From Trebouxia sp. TZW2008 (Eukaryota > Chlorophyta > Trebouxiophyceae > Trebouxiales > Trebouxiaceae): 64,000 bases of DNA. Within the stretch, counting starts at the first letter, position 1. Every line of letters begins with the position of its first letter. The notes under the pieces were generated by a model. It was not told the origin of the DNA and did not search any database. It was given only the letters and a program-made list of their open reading frames with translations. This document shows, piece after piece, positions 1 to 12,200 of this stretch. The position numbers and the translations under genes are program-made. The stretch is taken from contig BDIU01000005.1 in assembly GCA_002118135.1 (NCBI GenBank), positions 186,001 through 250,000 of the forward strand, in the 5' to 3' direction.

Positions 1-91
1 GGTGCACTACAAGCTGTATGCTTAATCATTAACAGCTTGCAATACTTTCTGGGTACACCCCTGTCGATTTGCTGCATTCCTGGCAGCAGGC

Positions 92-850
92 ATGAATGCA
101 GAGTGCTACTGTGCGATGCAGTCGTCCTCCTGGAGCCGTTCATGGAGAAGATGTGTGAAATCCGTGTGTGGAGCGAGCTTGGGGCAGGCAAGCCAGTCAG
201 CACACGTGGTCAAACTTATTGGCTTCAGTGCTCCACACTGTCAAATGCCTGCGCATCCAGTGGTACATATGCTGTTTCACTGGTGCATGTGTTATGCAGT
301 TGTCTTCCTGGAGCCGTTCATAGAGAAGATGTGTCAGTCTCGTGTGTGGATGCGAGCTTGGGGCAGGCAAGCCAGTCAGCGCATGTGGGCAGGGGGCCAG
401 GTCAGCAAGTTAGGGTACTGGTGGAGGGAGCATTTTGGACCCCTCATGAAGCATGTGCTACCTGAGCAGCTGGCCATGAAGCTAGAATTTCTTTGTGAAG
501 TTGAGCAGGTGAACCCCTACAATTGCAACTCTGACCAAACAAGCAACTCAAACTGCACATGAAAGCTTTTTCTGCATGCAATCACTTGGTTGAGCAAGCG
601 CCTGGAAACGCAGTTCAGCGCTCTCATGCAGCGGAGTCGCCTGAGCAGCTGGCCATGAAGCTGGAATTCTTTTGTGAGGTTGAGCTGGTGAGGGCTCTTT
701 GCAAATGCTACCAAGTGATTTGGGATGTGTTTCAATTTCCTCACAAAGCATGCGCTTCCTGAGCAGTTTGCTATGAAGCTGGAACCGCTTTGTGACGTTG
801 AGCACATGAGAATGGTTTGCCAATGCAGCCTTCCTGGCTGAGCCAGCGCC
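92..850 (+). repeat. Tandem repeat region at the window start
   Basis: Two repeat types lie here. A block of about 85 bp beginning near 118 recurs near 298 and includes the phrase ttggggcaggcaagccagtc. A second block encoding PEQLAMKLEF-like peptides occurs near 460, 638 and 757, with conservation over about 55 bp per copy. In one frame the copies read as short open segments, so they may be duplicated exon pieces of a gene starting left of the window, but I could not place a splice-consistent gene. No known domain is visible. Confidence 0.6.
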
Positions 851-979
851 TCAAGCTGCATTTCTGCATACTGACATGAGCTTCTTTACACTATTGCTGT
901 CTTGTCAATGTCGTACTATTTATGTCATGCAGAGTCATTCCCCATCTGCTCTTTCAAAACCTGCTTCATTTTCCTGCTA

Positions 980-1640
980 GACTACCAAGACAAAGTCACT
1001 CCCACGGGAGCAAAGTCAAAGCACAGCGGCCATCCATTGCCCGGCCCAGCTGCACAGAATGCATACTTTCTCATAAACCAATTCTGTCGATGCAGAGTGG
1101 TGGACACTTTGGCAACCGGCCCTTGAGCAACATCCATGTCTCTCCTACAGATTCAAGATTAACTTATCTGTACTGATTGTCATGAGAGCGAACTCAAAGC
1201 ACAGGGATTGCCCAAAACCCAAGCCAGCTGCAAAACATGCATGCCTTCTCACAATTCACATTTCTGCAGAATGATGAATCCTTACCCAAACAACTCTTTG
1301 GGTCGCTCCTTTCCCCTGCAAGGTTTTCAAGATAAGCTCAAGGCCATTGGACTCAAGTCAAAGCACAGGGCCCACGCAAAGCCCAAGCTAGCTGTACAAA
1401 TCGTTTGTCTTTCCATAGAAGAAGTCGTGTTGCTGCAGAGCGATGACCCCTTTCCCAAGCGGCAATTTGGAACCTGCTCCATCCCCCTCCTAGACTTCCA
1501 AGACAAGCTCATTGCCATGGTTGCAAAATCAAAACACGAAGCCAACCGCCCACCCAGCGCAGGAGCTGCTGCAATCGCTAATCTCACAGCCGTCATGGCT
1601 TCCACTGCTGCTGCTGAGCAAAAGTAAGCCACCTCAGGCG
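980..1640 (+). repeat. Three diverged copies of a DFQDKL...KSKH-encoding segment
   Basis: A segment encoding DFQDKLIAMVAKSKHEA near 1490-1545 has diverged upstream copies near 985-1030 and 1325-1370. The sequence after KSKH also partly repeats. The last copy ends in an open stretch rich in Ala and Thr, followed by a possible donor at 1626. It could be an exon of the U-box gene downstream, but its phase does not match the exon starting at 2037, so I leave it as a repeat. No family recognised. Confidence 0.5.
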
Positions 1641-1689
1641 TAATGAGCAACCCTGTACAGTGATTTGTCTGCGTAGCAACTGCTTTCTT

Positions 1690-1990
1690 TACTAAGCCTC
1701 ATGGCCTTATATTGCATTGTCCTCAATCAGAGGTACCGCTGCAGTCACAAATCTTTGAGTTGAAAGTTTGTGTACTGCTTTTGCCAAGTGATGCAGTGAT
1801 TTGTTTTCATTTGCACTGACCTTACGTCCAGCAGGTACTTACATTGAGTATCCTCATAAACAGAGTCTAATGTACAGCGATTTGTCTTCATGGCAAGTTC
1901 TTTGTTTACCAAGATTCATTTCCTTATGCTGAATTGTACTCACTCAGAGGTACCACCACACACAAAATGCATTGATCGGGTCCTATCTGC
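1690..1990. mobile_element. Two fragments of dispersed repeat family A
   Basis: Near 1715-1755 and again near 1930-1960 the sequence resembles the reverse complement of a repeat also found at 7095-7220, 13865-14010 and 40085-40345. The shared core is ctgactgcagtgg followed by cctctgannaaggaca. Family A looks like a short non-autonomous element: no coding capacity, several copies, and one inverted copy at 13865. This stretch lies directly upstream of the first supported U-box-gene exon. Confidence 0.5.
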
Positions 1991-2036
1991 ATGGTCCTTA
2001 TATTAAGTGTCTTTATGACGGGAGATTGCGGCACAG

Positions 2037-3729
2037 GATTCACAGACTGCAAGAGCCCAGCAAGAAGCTGCGCGTCAGGCAGCAATTGCCAGCAGGCGCA
2101 AAGCAGAAGAACAGGCAGAGAAAGCTGCACAAGAATTGTTGGCTGAAGAGGAGCAGGCTGAGAAGAAAGCGGCTGCTAAGAAAGCCAAGAAGGACAGGCA
2201 GAAGGCCAAAAAGCAGCAGCAGCAGCAGCAGCAGCAGCAAGAAGAGGAGGAGCGGCAAGCTTTGCTGACTAAGCAGAAGCGAGACGAGGAGCAACAGCAC
2301 GCACTGATGGACAAGCAGCGGCAAGAGCAGCATATGCTGCAGCAGCAGCAACAGCGGCAGCAAGAAGAGGAGCAACGGCAAGCACTGCTGACTAAGCAGC
2401 GGCAAGGAGAGGAGCAACGACAAGCACTGCTGGACAAGCAGCGGCAGCAGCAGCAGAGAAAGCAGCAGCAGGAAGAGGAGGACCGGCAGGCACTGCTGGT
2501 AAGGCAGCAGCAGCACAGGCTGCTGCAACAGCAGGAGCAAGAGCATAGGCAGCAGCATCAGCAGCAGCAAGTGCAAAGGGATGAGCTCAGTGGGCAGCAA
2601 AGCCAGCAGCCAGGAGGACAGATCGCCAATGACGAGAGGCACCAAACACATGTACAGCAGCAGCAGCAGCAGCAGCAGCAGGGCAAGCTACTGCAGACCG
2701 GCAGGGCTCCAAAGCTTGAGCGACACAGTCATCAGCAGGGGCACGCGCTGTCTGAGCAGCATCAAATTGACAGCAGGCAGCAGTCACAGCATTCTCAGGC
2801 TGAGTCAGCTCAACATGTCAGTGTTGCAGGACAGGCTCTCCAAGCCATCTCGCAGCAGAACTTGCAGCCGCCTGCACCAGCCCAACAGGCAAATGCTCCT
2901 CACCAGCGACTGTCATACAAGCCCCTCAAGCCTGGTGGTGCCGACAGGCCATCCAGTGACAATGGTGCTCAGCAGTCCCATAGCAGGCTAGAACATAAGC
3001 AAAGCACTGGCAGGCAGCATGTGGATGCACAAGCAGCTTTGCAAGGGCAGGGCATAGGGCAGGGCATAGGGCAGAGCACACAACAGGGCACAAAGCAGGG
3101 CATAGGGCAGAGCAAAGGACAGCAAGGCTTAGGGCAGGGTGCAGAGCAGCATAGCAAATGGCAAAACGCAGGGCAGGGCACAGGGCGGCAGCGGCTGGCC
3201 TCTCTGCACCATCTGCTGTGCTGTCCGCTGACCCAGGTATGATGTTTTAAGGACGCCAGTCTGCACTACGTGATTCAGGTCACAATAGACCATGACAACC
3301 ACAGTGGACTATGCTTTGGATGGCTGTTGTGACATGCGCAACAATCATGTGTTGAAAGCCGGCAAAAGGCATGGCTGCATGCTGTCCTGCTCTGACTTTG
3401 ATTGCTTAAAACAGGGCTCTGCTGAGGCATTGATGAGCATGCCTCTGGGTGGCTGACGTGTCCATGACTTCCAGGCAGAAGAATACTTTGTCACGAAAAC
3501 ATTGCAGTGCATGCATCAAGTGTCCTGGCATGTCAACACAATGTGGTGTGCACAGGAGCTGTTTGTGAGCCCAGTGATTGCAGCTGATGGCCATACATAC
3601 AAAATGGGAGCAATTATGGAATGGTTGCAGGGGTCCAGCAAATCCCCTGTCACTGGCAGGCATTTGCCCCATACAATGCTGTTGCCAAACTTGGTAATCA
3701 GCTGTGTAATGTACAATGAACTGCAGTAG
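2037..3729 (+). CDS. Gln-rich coiled-coil protein with C-terminal U-box (putative E3 ubiquitin ligase)
   Basis: Three phase-0 exons are supported: 2037-3236, 3475-3519 and 3556-3729. The first encodes a long helical, charged and Gln-rich segment (AEEEQAEKKAAAKKAKK, then runs of Q and repeated RQALLTKQ blocks), and later GQGIGQ-type repeats. The last two join into a U-box: LQCMHQ, then ELFVSPVIAADGHTY, then AIMEWL, then SPVTG...LLPNLVI. This matches the family pattern CPITxE..DPVxAxDGxTYE...W. The usual CPI turn is changed to CMH. A U-box binds a ubiquitin-charged E2, so the protein is probably an E3 ligase or E4-like factor, with the coiled coil as substrate or dimer platform. The true start lies upstream; exon 2037 opens at an acceptor, not an ATG. 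Confidence 0.72.
2213..2241 (+). repeat. (CAG)n tract coding for polyglutamine
   Basis: Nearly pure CAG repeats encode nine or more glutamines in the coiled-coil region of the U-box gene. A second pure run lies at about 2655-2683. Both are in frame and likely to vary in length between strains. Confidence 0.9.
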
Positions 3730-4430
3730 CCTCTGTATGTGTACAATGAAGATGCCATGTATGTTTCAAACTTTAATTGGGCTGCTGCTATTCTGGCTGC
3801 CTCCTCTGGGATGCCTCACGCCACAGAGACTTTTCATTTCCTAGGCTTAGGAGTTTGCTAGTTCGTGATGCCCAGTGGTGCCTAGACTTTTCTGCAGGAT
3901 TAGAATTTTGATAGCTCGTCATAGGACCCCAATGGCGCCAAAGCAGGAAAAGCAGATTTGTAAAGCAAGCAAGGTCTGTCATGCTTGGGCATCTCCTTGA
4001 CCAACTTTGGTCCATAGAACAGGCTGAAGAGTAGTTCAGTAGTTACTGATGTGCAGTGATTTTGCGTACAAAAGTGTGCACCCAGTCATCATGAGTGCTC
4101 TGAGATACATTTGCTGCAGCAGCACCCATTGCCAGACAAGTCTAGCAGTGTGTTTCACGACAAGAAGGCTAAGTGAGCTCACTTCCAAGTGTTGGATTGC
4201 TTCTCGTTGCACAAAGCAACTAAATAAACTATTGAATGTTGTTATTAGTTTCGTGAAAGCTCAATGAACAAAATTTCTGGAGAAACAGAGATCACACGCT
4301 TTGGCCAGCCAAGTCTGATTGCAGTATCGACATGAAGAAAGACAGTATGATGTGATTCCACACAAAATCTTCAAGCATGCCCTTAGTAAACATCATTTAC
4401 CTTATAATGCCTGCCTAGCTTGATCAGCGT
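3730..4430. other. Intergenic region, no gene seen
   Basis: About 700 bp between the U-box gene stop and the selenoprotein T start. Open frames are short and have no recognisable domain. A short phrase with aggattagaattttgatag and tgatgcccagtggtgcc recurs loosely. I see no RNA gene. Confidence 0.5.
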
Positions 4431-4484
4431 TGCTGCTGGTTCAGAGCGTGTGCGCGTCTGAGCTGATCTCGTCAGAGCAACGCC

Positions 4485-5888
4485 ATGGTGAATATATCGC
4501 AAGGCGCTATAGCGATTGGAGTGCTGACCCTGCTATTTGGTGGCGATATCTACAGCATGTTTGCCGGGGAGCCTGCCGAGGTATCTGCGTATCGGATTTA
4601 TCGCGGCATACTGCTGATGGCCCATCGCCGTCTACAACCATCACGAGGCTGCAGCCATTTTGTCAACAGCATCGCGATGCTGTACAGGGAAGCCAAGCCG
4701 TAAGTCCCAGCCTTGCTGCCCTCAGTGATGGTGGCCGCGTTCACGTCGGCTTCTGCACCAGCTGATCCTACAAGTAAGTTGTGAATCCATGTGTGCCGCT
4801 TGGCTCAGCAGCTGGTGCTTAAATTGAAGTCAGCTGAATTCTGCTGCCATAGGGGCGCTTTTATGCAAGTGAAGGAGGCACTTGAGCACCGCTTTCCTGG
4901 CATAGAAGTGACTGGTGGTACCTATCCGGTCGCACCCTCAAAGGTATACTGCAATTTGCTTGTGCACATGCTGTGCTAGCTTCTGGACACTGCACAAAAT
5001 GTATACACAATACGTTGTCTGTGCAGGCAGCAATGGCACAGGCAGTTGTTGTGGTACAGATGAGCATCATTGCCGTTCTCATGTTTGGTGACAAGATATT
5101 CCCAATGATAGGCATGCAGCCACCAGCACTGTATCAGCAAGTTCAGGATAAGAAGTTTCCAGTAGGTAAGCAACCAATCTTGAGTACTCAAGCAACTTGA
5201 GGTGGCTGGCTCCACTACTTTGTGACATTGCATGTTCCAAAGATCTGGCAAAATTGACAGTCCCTGGCCGCAACAAGAGAGAAGTTGATGTCAAGGAGTG
5301 TGTCCACAGTGATGCCACGATTTATCAGCTGAGCCGTGTTTGTCTGTATCTTGCCTTGTGTTCACCAAGTCTTGTAGCTTTTGAAGTTGCATGCAAACTA
5401 CTTGACATTCAGCATGAGATGGTGTCAGCATATGCAATCTGCTGTACATGGCCATCACCATGCATCATGTGTAATAGCACCAGCGGCATCTGCAATCTGC
5501 CAGAGTAACATGTTGGCAACTCATGCTAGAAAGATCATGTGGATTACATACCAATTGAGCCTGCTCTGTGGTGCAGGCGCTGCCGCATTCTTCTTTGGGA
5601 ACATGCTGCAGAACTCTTTGAGGAGCACCGGAGCATTTGAGGTGTTTTACAACGGTGCTCTGGTAAGCAGCCAGCAGTGCACAAATAGAGTTGGGCATTG
5701 CTAGGCTGACAGGCACTGGTCTGCTGTGTGCGGTGCATTTAGGTGCTCCGTGCGCATTGTATTCTGACTTGTGGACAGAACAATCGTGTTGTCATGTATG
5801 CAATTTGCAGGTGGCCAGCAAGCTGCAGTCCAATCAGATGCCAACCTTGCCTGACATTGTGCAAGGCATTCAAGCGGCGATGCAGTAG
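4485..5888 (+). CDS. SELENOT: Selenoprotein T (thioredoxin-like ER oxidoreductase), selenocysteine-containing
   Basis: Six exons are in perfect phase: 4485-4580, 4688-4773, 4853-4943, 5027-5165, 5577-5662 and 5811-5888. They encode 191 aa, the usual SelT length. The N-terminus has a hydrophobic signal/anchor (VLTLLFGGDIYSMFAG). The redox motif reads FCTS-U-SYK, where U is an in-frame TGA at 4763-4765 (residue 58). It aligns with the CxxU of animal and algal SelT and the CSSC of land-plant SelT-like proteins. The rest matches the family: EALEHRFPGIEVTGG, then the membrane segment VVVVQMSIIAVLMFGDKIFP, then FFFGNMLQNSLRSTGAFEV, then SKLQSNQMPTLPDIVQGI. SelT proteins act in the ER in thiol redox control and Ca2+/protein homeostasis. 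A SECIS element follows the stop. Taking TGA as a stop would truncate the protein inside its active site. Confidence 0.93.
4763..4765 (+). other. UGA selenocysteine codon (Sec58 of SelT)
   Basis: The codon lies between Ser (AGC) and Ser (TCC) in FCTS-U-SYK. The exon continues eight bases past it to a good donor (AA|GTAAGT at 4773/4774). It joins in phase 2 to 4853, giving K-G-A-F and full family alignment downstream. That is the expected structure for a recoded UGA, not a true stop. Confidence 0.92.
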
Positions 5889-5920
5889 CCAGCAGCGGCA
5901 ATTATATGGCAGCATATGTG

Positions 5921-6000
5921 CAGCTGCTGCAAGACCTATGACAGCGGTCCAAGAAGCGGTTATGCCGTGTGGGCAGCTTGAAGCTTTCTTGCACAGCAGC
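5921..6000 (+). promoter_or_regulatory. SECIS element, type II, in the SelT 3' UTR
   Basis: Helix I pairs 5923-5933 with 5988-6000 (gctgct/agcagc and gcaag/cttgc). The non-Watson-Crick quartet is UGAC at 5939-5942 opposite UGAA at 5979-5982, with tandem G.A pairs. Helix II pairs 5943-5951 with 5970-5978, with one G.A mismatch and one G.U. Unpaired AA at 5954-5955 lies 12 nt after the ATGA. A small third stem (cgg 5957-5959 with ccg 5965-5967) caps the structure, which makes it form II. It starts 33 nt after the stop codon. All distances fit eukaryotic SECIS elements, which recruit SBP2 and EFSec to decode UGA. Confidence 0.9.
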
Positions 6001-6221
6001 ATAGCATGCATGCTGCCTTTTGTAGATACTGAATACAGAACAAACACATGTACGCTTTACCCCTTCAGCCTTGAATCATGCACTCAGACGACAGCAGTCC
6101 TGTTAATTGGAAGGATGTTTTCTGTTGAGCCCTTGAACACAGCGCGCAAAACCCCTTTGGAGTCTGTAAAAACACAGCCTCGTCACAGTGCATGGCCTGG
6201 GAAGACTGCGCTAAAATGCAA

Positions 6222-9200
6222 TCAGAGCGTCATGACATTTGTCTCTGACATGCCAAACTGATTTGATCTGATGCTGTTTGCACTGCCAGCTCCCAACATC
6301 TGCCCTGTTGAGAATGCAGCTTCTCGTGGCATATCCTGTGCCATCCTGAGCTTCAGAGACAGGAGGCTTTGCAAGCCAGTCAGCATGTCGACCTGACTGG
6401 CACCTGCGTCACTGCTGCCAGCAAATGCTGCATGCTGTGCCTTCAAGGCTGATGCCTGCTTTTGCAGCTGTTGCAGCTCTCCCTCCAGTCTGCAACGTCA
6501 TACTTCATCTCAATCATATTGGATGGTTTCCCCTTGTCAAAGCAGGTGCTTTGTACGCCAAGTGCAAAGCAAGGCATAGACGAACCAAGTGCAAAACCAA
6601 GCATGCATCCATAAAGCAGCCATTGCATGGGCCACATCCCAAAAGGTGCCCGTGCATCAGTTCCACAAAGCAAAACATTTGACTTCAAAGTTATACATCA
6701 TTTAAGCCAGACATGGCATTGCACATGTCAGCAATGAACCCCAACAAAGTCAACACTACAACTCACTCTGCCGACAGTGTTTAGAGAGTCACAGCTCCCT
6801 CTGTTGGCAGAGTGTGCAGCAGTGTTCAATGGGATTTGCGTGTCAGGGTCAAATAGTGACATCTGGATTGTCTCATCTGGCTCAAGCTGCAAAGACGCTA
6901 GTCTTAACGTGGTGACGTGTGGCATACACTGCGGACAAATGTGCACTTCAGACAATGACCTGAGTGCACATAAGTTGTGTGCAACCAAGACTGCTGCAAG
7001 GTCATATTGTGTGCTTGGACATGTCCGGCCACTTGAAAAGCATGGGCAATACAGAGCAAGGCATCTTGCGTACAGCAGGAACTCATGACAGTAGCGTCTG
7101 TTTATAAGAACACTCAACATCAGGACATTTATGATGAAAGGACAAAGCAACTGGAGATCACTTACTGCATTCTGACTGCAGTGGTGTCTCTGTGTATGGA
7201 CAATTCCACTTATGATGCAGATGGTATACACAGAGCATACTGTACTGCATACCTGGCTTGCATGCTGGCAGCCTCATTTGGGCTTTTGCTTAGGGCAACT
7301 TTGCGCTGCAGAGCCTGGCTGGTCTCCTGCAGCTGCTGCAGCTTGGCCTGCTCATCTGTGAGCTGCTGGCGGGCCATGATCAAGTCCTGCTGCAGCTGCA
7401 TGGCCCGGCTGTCCACACCACCTGCTGCTGAACCAGCCCATTTTGGCTTCTGCTCGGCCTGTTGCAGCTCCAAATCCTGCTCATCGACATGTAACATCAG
7501 CTTGAATGGGGGGCCATGATCAAGTCCTGCTGCAGCTGCATGGCGCAAGTGTCCACATTATCTGCTCCGCCAGGCCTTCTGCTCAGCTTGCTGCAGCTCC
7601 AGATCCTGCTCACATGCAGTCATACAGTCAGTCAGCTGCTGCAGCTTGGCCTGCTCAGCTATGAGCTGCTGACAGGCCATGATGAGGTCCTGTTGCAGCT
7701 GCATGGCCCAGCTGTCTACACCACGTGCTGCAGTGAACCACTTGGGCCTCTGTTCAGCCTGCTGCAGCTCCAAATCCTGCATCATGAGATGCGTGCTGTG
7801 TGTATCAGAGTCTGTATTGACAGGTCGAGCATTAGGTGTAACGTTAGGCAGCAGACCGGAAACATGCATCAACAGCTCAAATGACATTTCTTATACAGTC
7901 CTGCTGCAGCTGCATGGTCCAGTTGTCCACACTGCTGCTGCTGGTCTAGGAACCACTTGGCCTTCTGCTGCAGCTTCAGATCCCGCTCACATGCATACAT
8001 TTAGTTGGTCAGTCAGTCAGTCAGTCAGTCAGTCAGTCAGCCAGTTAGTCAATCATTTGTTTGCAACCTCACTCATCCATTCATGCGCTTGTTGATGCAT
8101 GTATTCCTTCACTTGTCCATCCACATGCTCGCTAACTATGTCTATGACCCTTCCAGGTGCATACTAGCAGAAGCAATGGACTGCCTCCAAATGCCAGTGT
8201 GCTAGCATTATCAGCTTAGAGTGGCCTTGTTGACATTGGTATCATGCAAAATTGCGACGGACTAAAGTGTCAGATATCTTACTCTGATACTCAGAATAAG
8301 CTGGTCTGATGATGTCGTATCTGCTCTTTGAGGTTCTATGAGAAGGGACAGCAGTCCTAGAGGTTAACAAAACCACCAGCCTTGTTCAACAGTAACATTT
8401 CTCACAACAGCCGCCCAAGGGTTTATTTTAGCTTTCTGCATTGAGTCTGCCATAAGAAGGCAAAGCCAATGCAAGATCATGGGTGTGCTGCGTCGCTGAC
8501 CTGGCAGGCTTGGGGCTGGTTCCTGAGCCAAGCAATGTGGGATGCCGTGTGAGCTCTGCCTTTTTAGCTTTTCCTGAGAAGATAAAAGGCTTTGACACCA
8601 TGTGAAATCTGCAAGGCATGTTTTTGCGGTGGTGATCACCTGGCAGGCTTGGCGCTGGGTCCTGAGGCGAGCAATGAGAGATGCCAGATGACCTTTCTGC
8701 TGCTTGATAGCCGCATGCGCCCCACCAGCCACAGACCCCATCACACTGCCCGCCTGCATGCCAATTCACTACCTACCTCAATGAATGTCTTGTAACAGGG
8801 TGACAGAAAAGCAACGAAGTGACGCAAGGCGCAATCGCCACAAGCAGTGCAGGGGATGGAAGGGTGCAAAGCACGGTTGAGACATAGGCAACAAAAAATC
8901 CTGCAGCAGGTTTATCATTGCCAAACGTGTCGGTGAACTTCAGTCCATGCAAGTGCTTGAAGCAGAATTCTGCCTTGTCTGATGCAGACAGGAAGGCATG
9001 CTGGATGCCTATTCGGGCACTTACTGCTTGAATTGCTCAGAAGCCATTTCCACAGTTCATTTGGTCATGACCATGTAGATGCATGCAACATGAAAGACAG
9101 AACGAACCCAGGGCAAGGGTGAGCCTGTGGCCGTCTGTACTAGGGTGATTGCGGTGTCCTTGTGTCATAAGTCTGTGCCTGCCAGGCTTGAACAGTTGGC

Positions 9201-12200
9201 CACAACTGACCATAGTGCTGAGATATATACTGCAATTAGTAGCAAGGTCTACTTACCCCACTCATACTGATGGTGTCTGAGTCCTGTGCTTGCGCCAGTG
9301 CTAGCATCTGAGACTCAATGCCTGCCAGCTCTGCCTTGGCTGCTTGGTATCTGTGACAAGCAGGAGAGCTGTCAGCTGCACTTGCCACATGGCAGATGCA
9401 TTGTGCTGTGACAAGCGCTGTCATTGCCACCTTTGCTCCACGGGGCAGGCACGCAGCCAGGGTGATAGCATGTGCTGGCAGCCAGCCGGGAGAGGTGGGA
9501 CGGCGGCAAGAGTATGGAGAGATCATGGGGAATAACCAGAACATCCAGTTTACACTATCATGAGCCTGTGTCTCAGATCCCACAGGGCTTGCAGTGCTGG
9601 CCAGACTCAGAGTACCATATCAGCGGACAAGCTTTGACATCAAAATTGCATGGAAGCCTGCTGCAAAACAGTTTGGTCAGCACCAGATGTAGCTGCCTTG
9701 CCCCAAAGTCAAGGGGTGCAGATTGTTGTGTGGTCATCTTAGCTCTTTGTGCAGTGACAAAGAAGCGACAAACTGTCAAGACGTGACCAGGATTGCTTGC
9801 AAATCAGACAGCTTCCATGCATGCCACCTGCCAGAAAACAGACTGGTCTTGTCGTAAGAGGATGATGATGTGACAGAAGGAAGCACCACACAACAATTGT
9901 CTGCATGTGTTTGGATAGGACAACCATAAGCAGCTGCAGTTGTCACTTGGCAATCATGACCACAGTGTGATGTTAGGAAGGCTCGCACTGGCAGCCTCAC
10001 CTGAATGTCTGCTTACGGACAAACAGGCTGCCATGCATGTCATAGACTGACTCATCCTCATTGTGGGAGACTGTTAATGTGACAGAGGGCAGCATACAAC
10101 TTCAGGGCTAGCTGCATGTTCATGTGCAGGACAGTATCATGCAGCTGCAACTGAGGCTCAGCATTTGTGTATACAAGGTGACAGCTCAAGGAAGCTCACG
10201 CAGGCAGCCTGGCTTGGATGTCTGCTTGCTTGGCTTGCAGGGTTGCGCCATCAACCCCTGCTCTGCTGTTGGCAGTCACTGCTGCCTCCAGCTTAGCCTG
10301 TGCAACATCCACACTGTCCCTTTCATATTCTATTGCCGTTGCATGTCTGAATTGAGGGTCAGCATGCAACTTCACTGTGCAACCACTTTGCAAGACTTGT
10401 GTACACATTGCTAGCACGTGATTCTAAACTTTGGTGAGTTGTCCTTGTGTGCTGTGCTTTGGTGCTTGAGATTCACTTTCCATACTTTAGTTGTTGGTGC
10501 GGGACGGCAATAGACATGTCTTCATATTGTACAACAGCGCATGACTATTGCTAGTGGTGAGTCATACAATTTAACATCCATTGCAATGCAGTGATTGCTG
10601 CAATCATGTATTCCATAACCACCACAGCAGTACCTCCTATACTGAATCAATGCACTTACGCCCTAGTTACTCAGCTCAGACTGCTGTAAGACACAGGGCA
10701 GCACTCACTTCACGAACCTAAGCTGCTGGCCGCAGGTACTTGATGGTTTTGAGGCTCATTTTGATCCTGTGTACCATGCAGTCTTTCACAGCTAATGCTC
10801 TTAGACACACGCAGCACAACAATTCATGCCAGACCTGCTTGTCAGCGAGGCGCTTGAGCTTCATCATTGCATCTTCCTTCTTGCGTGCCACTGCTGCTGC
10901 CATCTGCTGTGCCTGGCGCAGCTGCAGTTGCAGCTTCTCATTGCTCTCGCCACCACCAGCGCTAGCTGTGGCAGCAGCTCTGCAGCAAGCAAGTCTCGCT
11001 TCAGCCGCCAGAACTGTAGCCTTTCAGCATGTCCTAGGCTTACAGCTCAAGGGCTCAAGGAAAGATTGACTGAATGCAGCTGGTTACTTGAGTGCATTGA
11101 TCTTTGGAGTTGCCTGGCATGCATGTTGTAGATATGTTGACAGGCACAGCGAACAAGAACACTGGCAACACTGCTTCTGCACAGCTCCAGGAGGCTCAAT
11201 TGCCGTTGCAACCAGACCAGCCAGTCGGCAAAGTACATGACATGTAATGCTGCTGCTTTGTGCTGTCGAGCCGAGAAATGCTGGGCAAAACAGACATGCA
11301 GATGGTGGCCAAACTAGGGTATCACCTTGCAGTGGTGATAGCTTGGATGTCAGACTGCAGCTGTTGGGCCTGCTGATGCAGAGAGGCTGTTGCCTGCACA
11401 GCATCCAAAACAATGGCATCAGAGGCTGCGAGCAAAACACAGTAGCTGCTGCCAAAACATTGCAGAGACATGTGCATGCAAACGAGTGTGAGTGGCGTCA
11501 GCATCTACTGCCTCGCATTAGTGATAGCTCAGATGTCAGACTGCAGCTGCTGGGCCTGCTGATGCAGGGAGGCTGTTGCCTGCACAGCAGCAAACACAGC
11601 GGCATCAGGTACTGCAAGTCATGCACATGAGCTGCTGTGAAAACTCAGAGCCATGCGCATGCAAACATGTGTTGTTGCCAACAGCACTTGTAGGCATCAG
11701 TGGTTGCAAGTCAAAGATCAGCAGCTGCTGTACAGCAGTGCACAGTCATGCGCAAGCAAAGACTTTTGCTGACAATACTTTTTGTTAGAATCAGAGGGTG
11801 CAAACCAAAGACAGCAGCTGCTGTAAAGCATTGCACAGTCATGCACATGCAAGCGAGTGGTATTCAGAATAGTACTTGTTGCCATCAGCCAGGCTGCCCT
11901 GAGCATCAAGCAATAGCGCCATCTGTGCCTGTTTGTTGAGCTCAAAGTGGCAAGCGCAGAGTCGCAAGAGCAAGGCATAATGCATCAGTGAGGACTGGTT
12001 GGGAAAAGAGGCCAGGTCGTCACAAATGTTCTCTTGCACATGCCAAGAGACACATCCAGCAGCAAATACCTGCCGATATGCTTGCAGGAAAGGACCAGTG
12101 CTGATGTTGCCAAACCAGCCTTTCACAAATGCAGGCTGCTGACTATAGTGCTGCCATTTTACCTCTCATTGCACCTATAGCTTGTCTTGAGATTCCATGA

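Noticed and set aside
2040..2651. 203-aa Leu-rich frame on the minus strand
   Set aside because: It is the antisense of the CAG/Gln-rich exon; Leu/Ser/Cys runs arise from CTG/TGC complement. The plus strand has the U-box gene.
6200..6290. A second ATGA...AA...TGAT arrangement near 6229-6270, considered as SECIS
   Set aside because: No convincing helix II pairs around it, and the element at 5921-6000 fits all criteria and is closer to the SelT stop.
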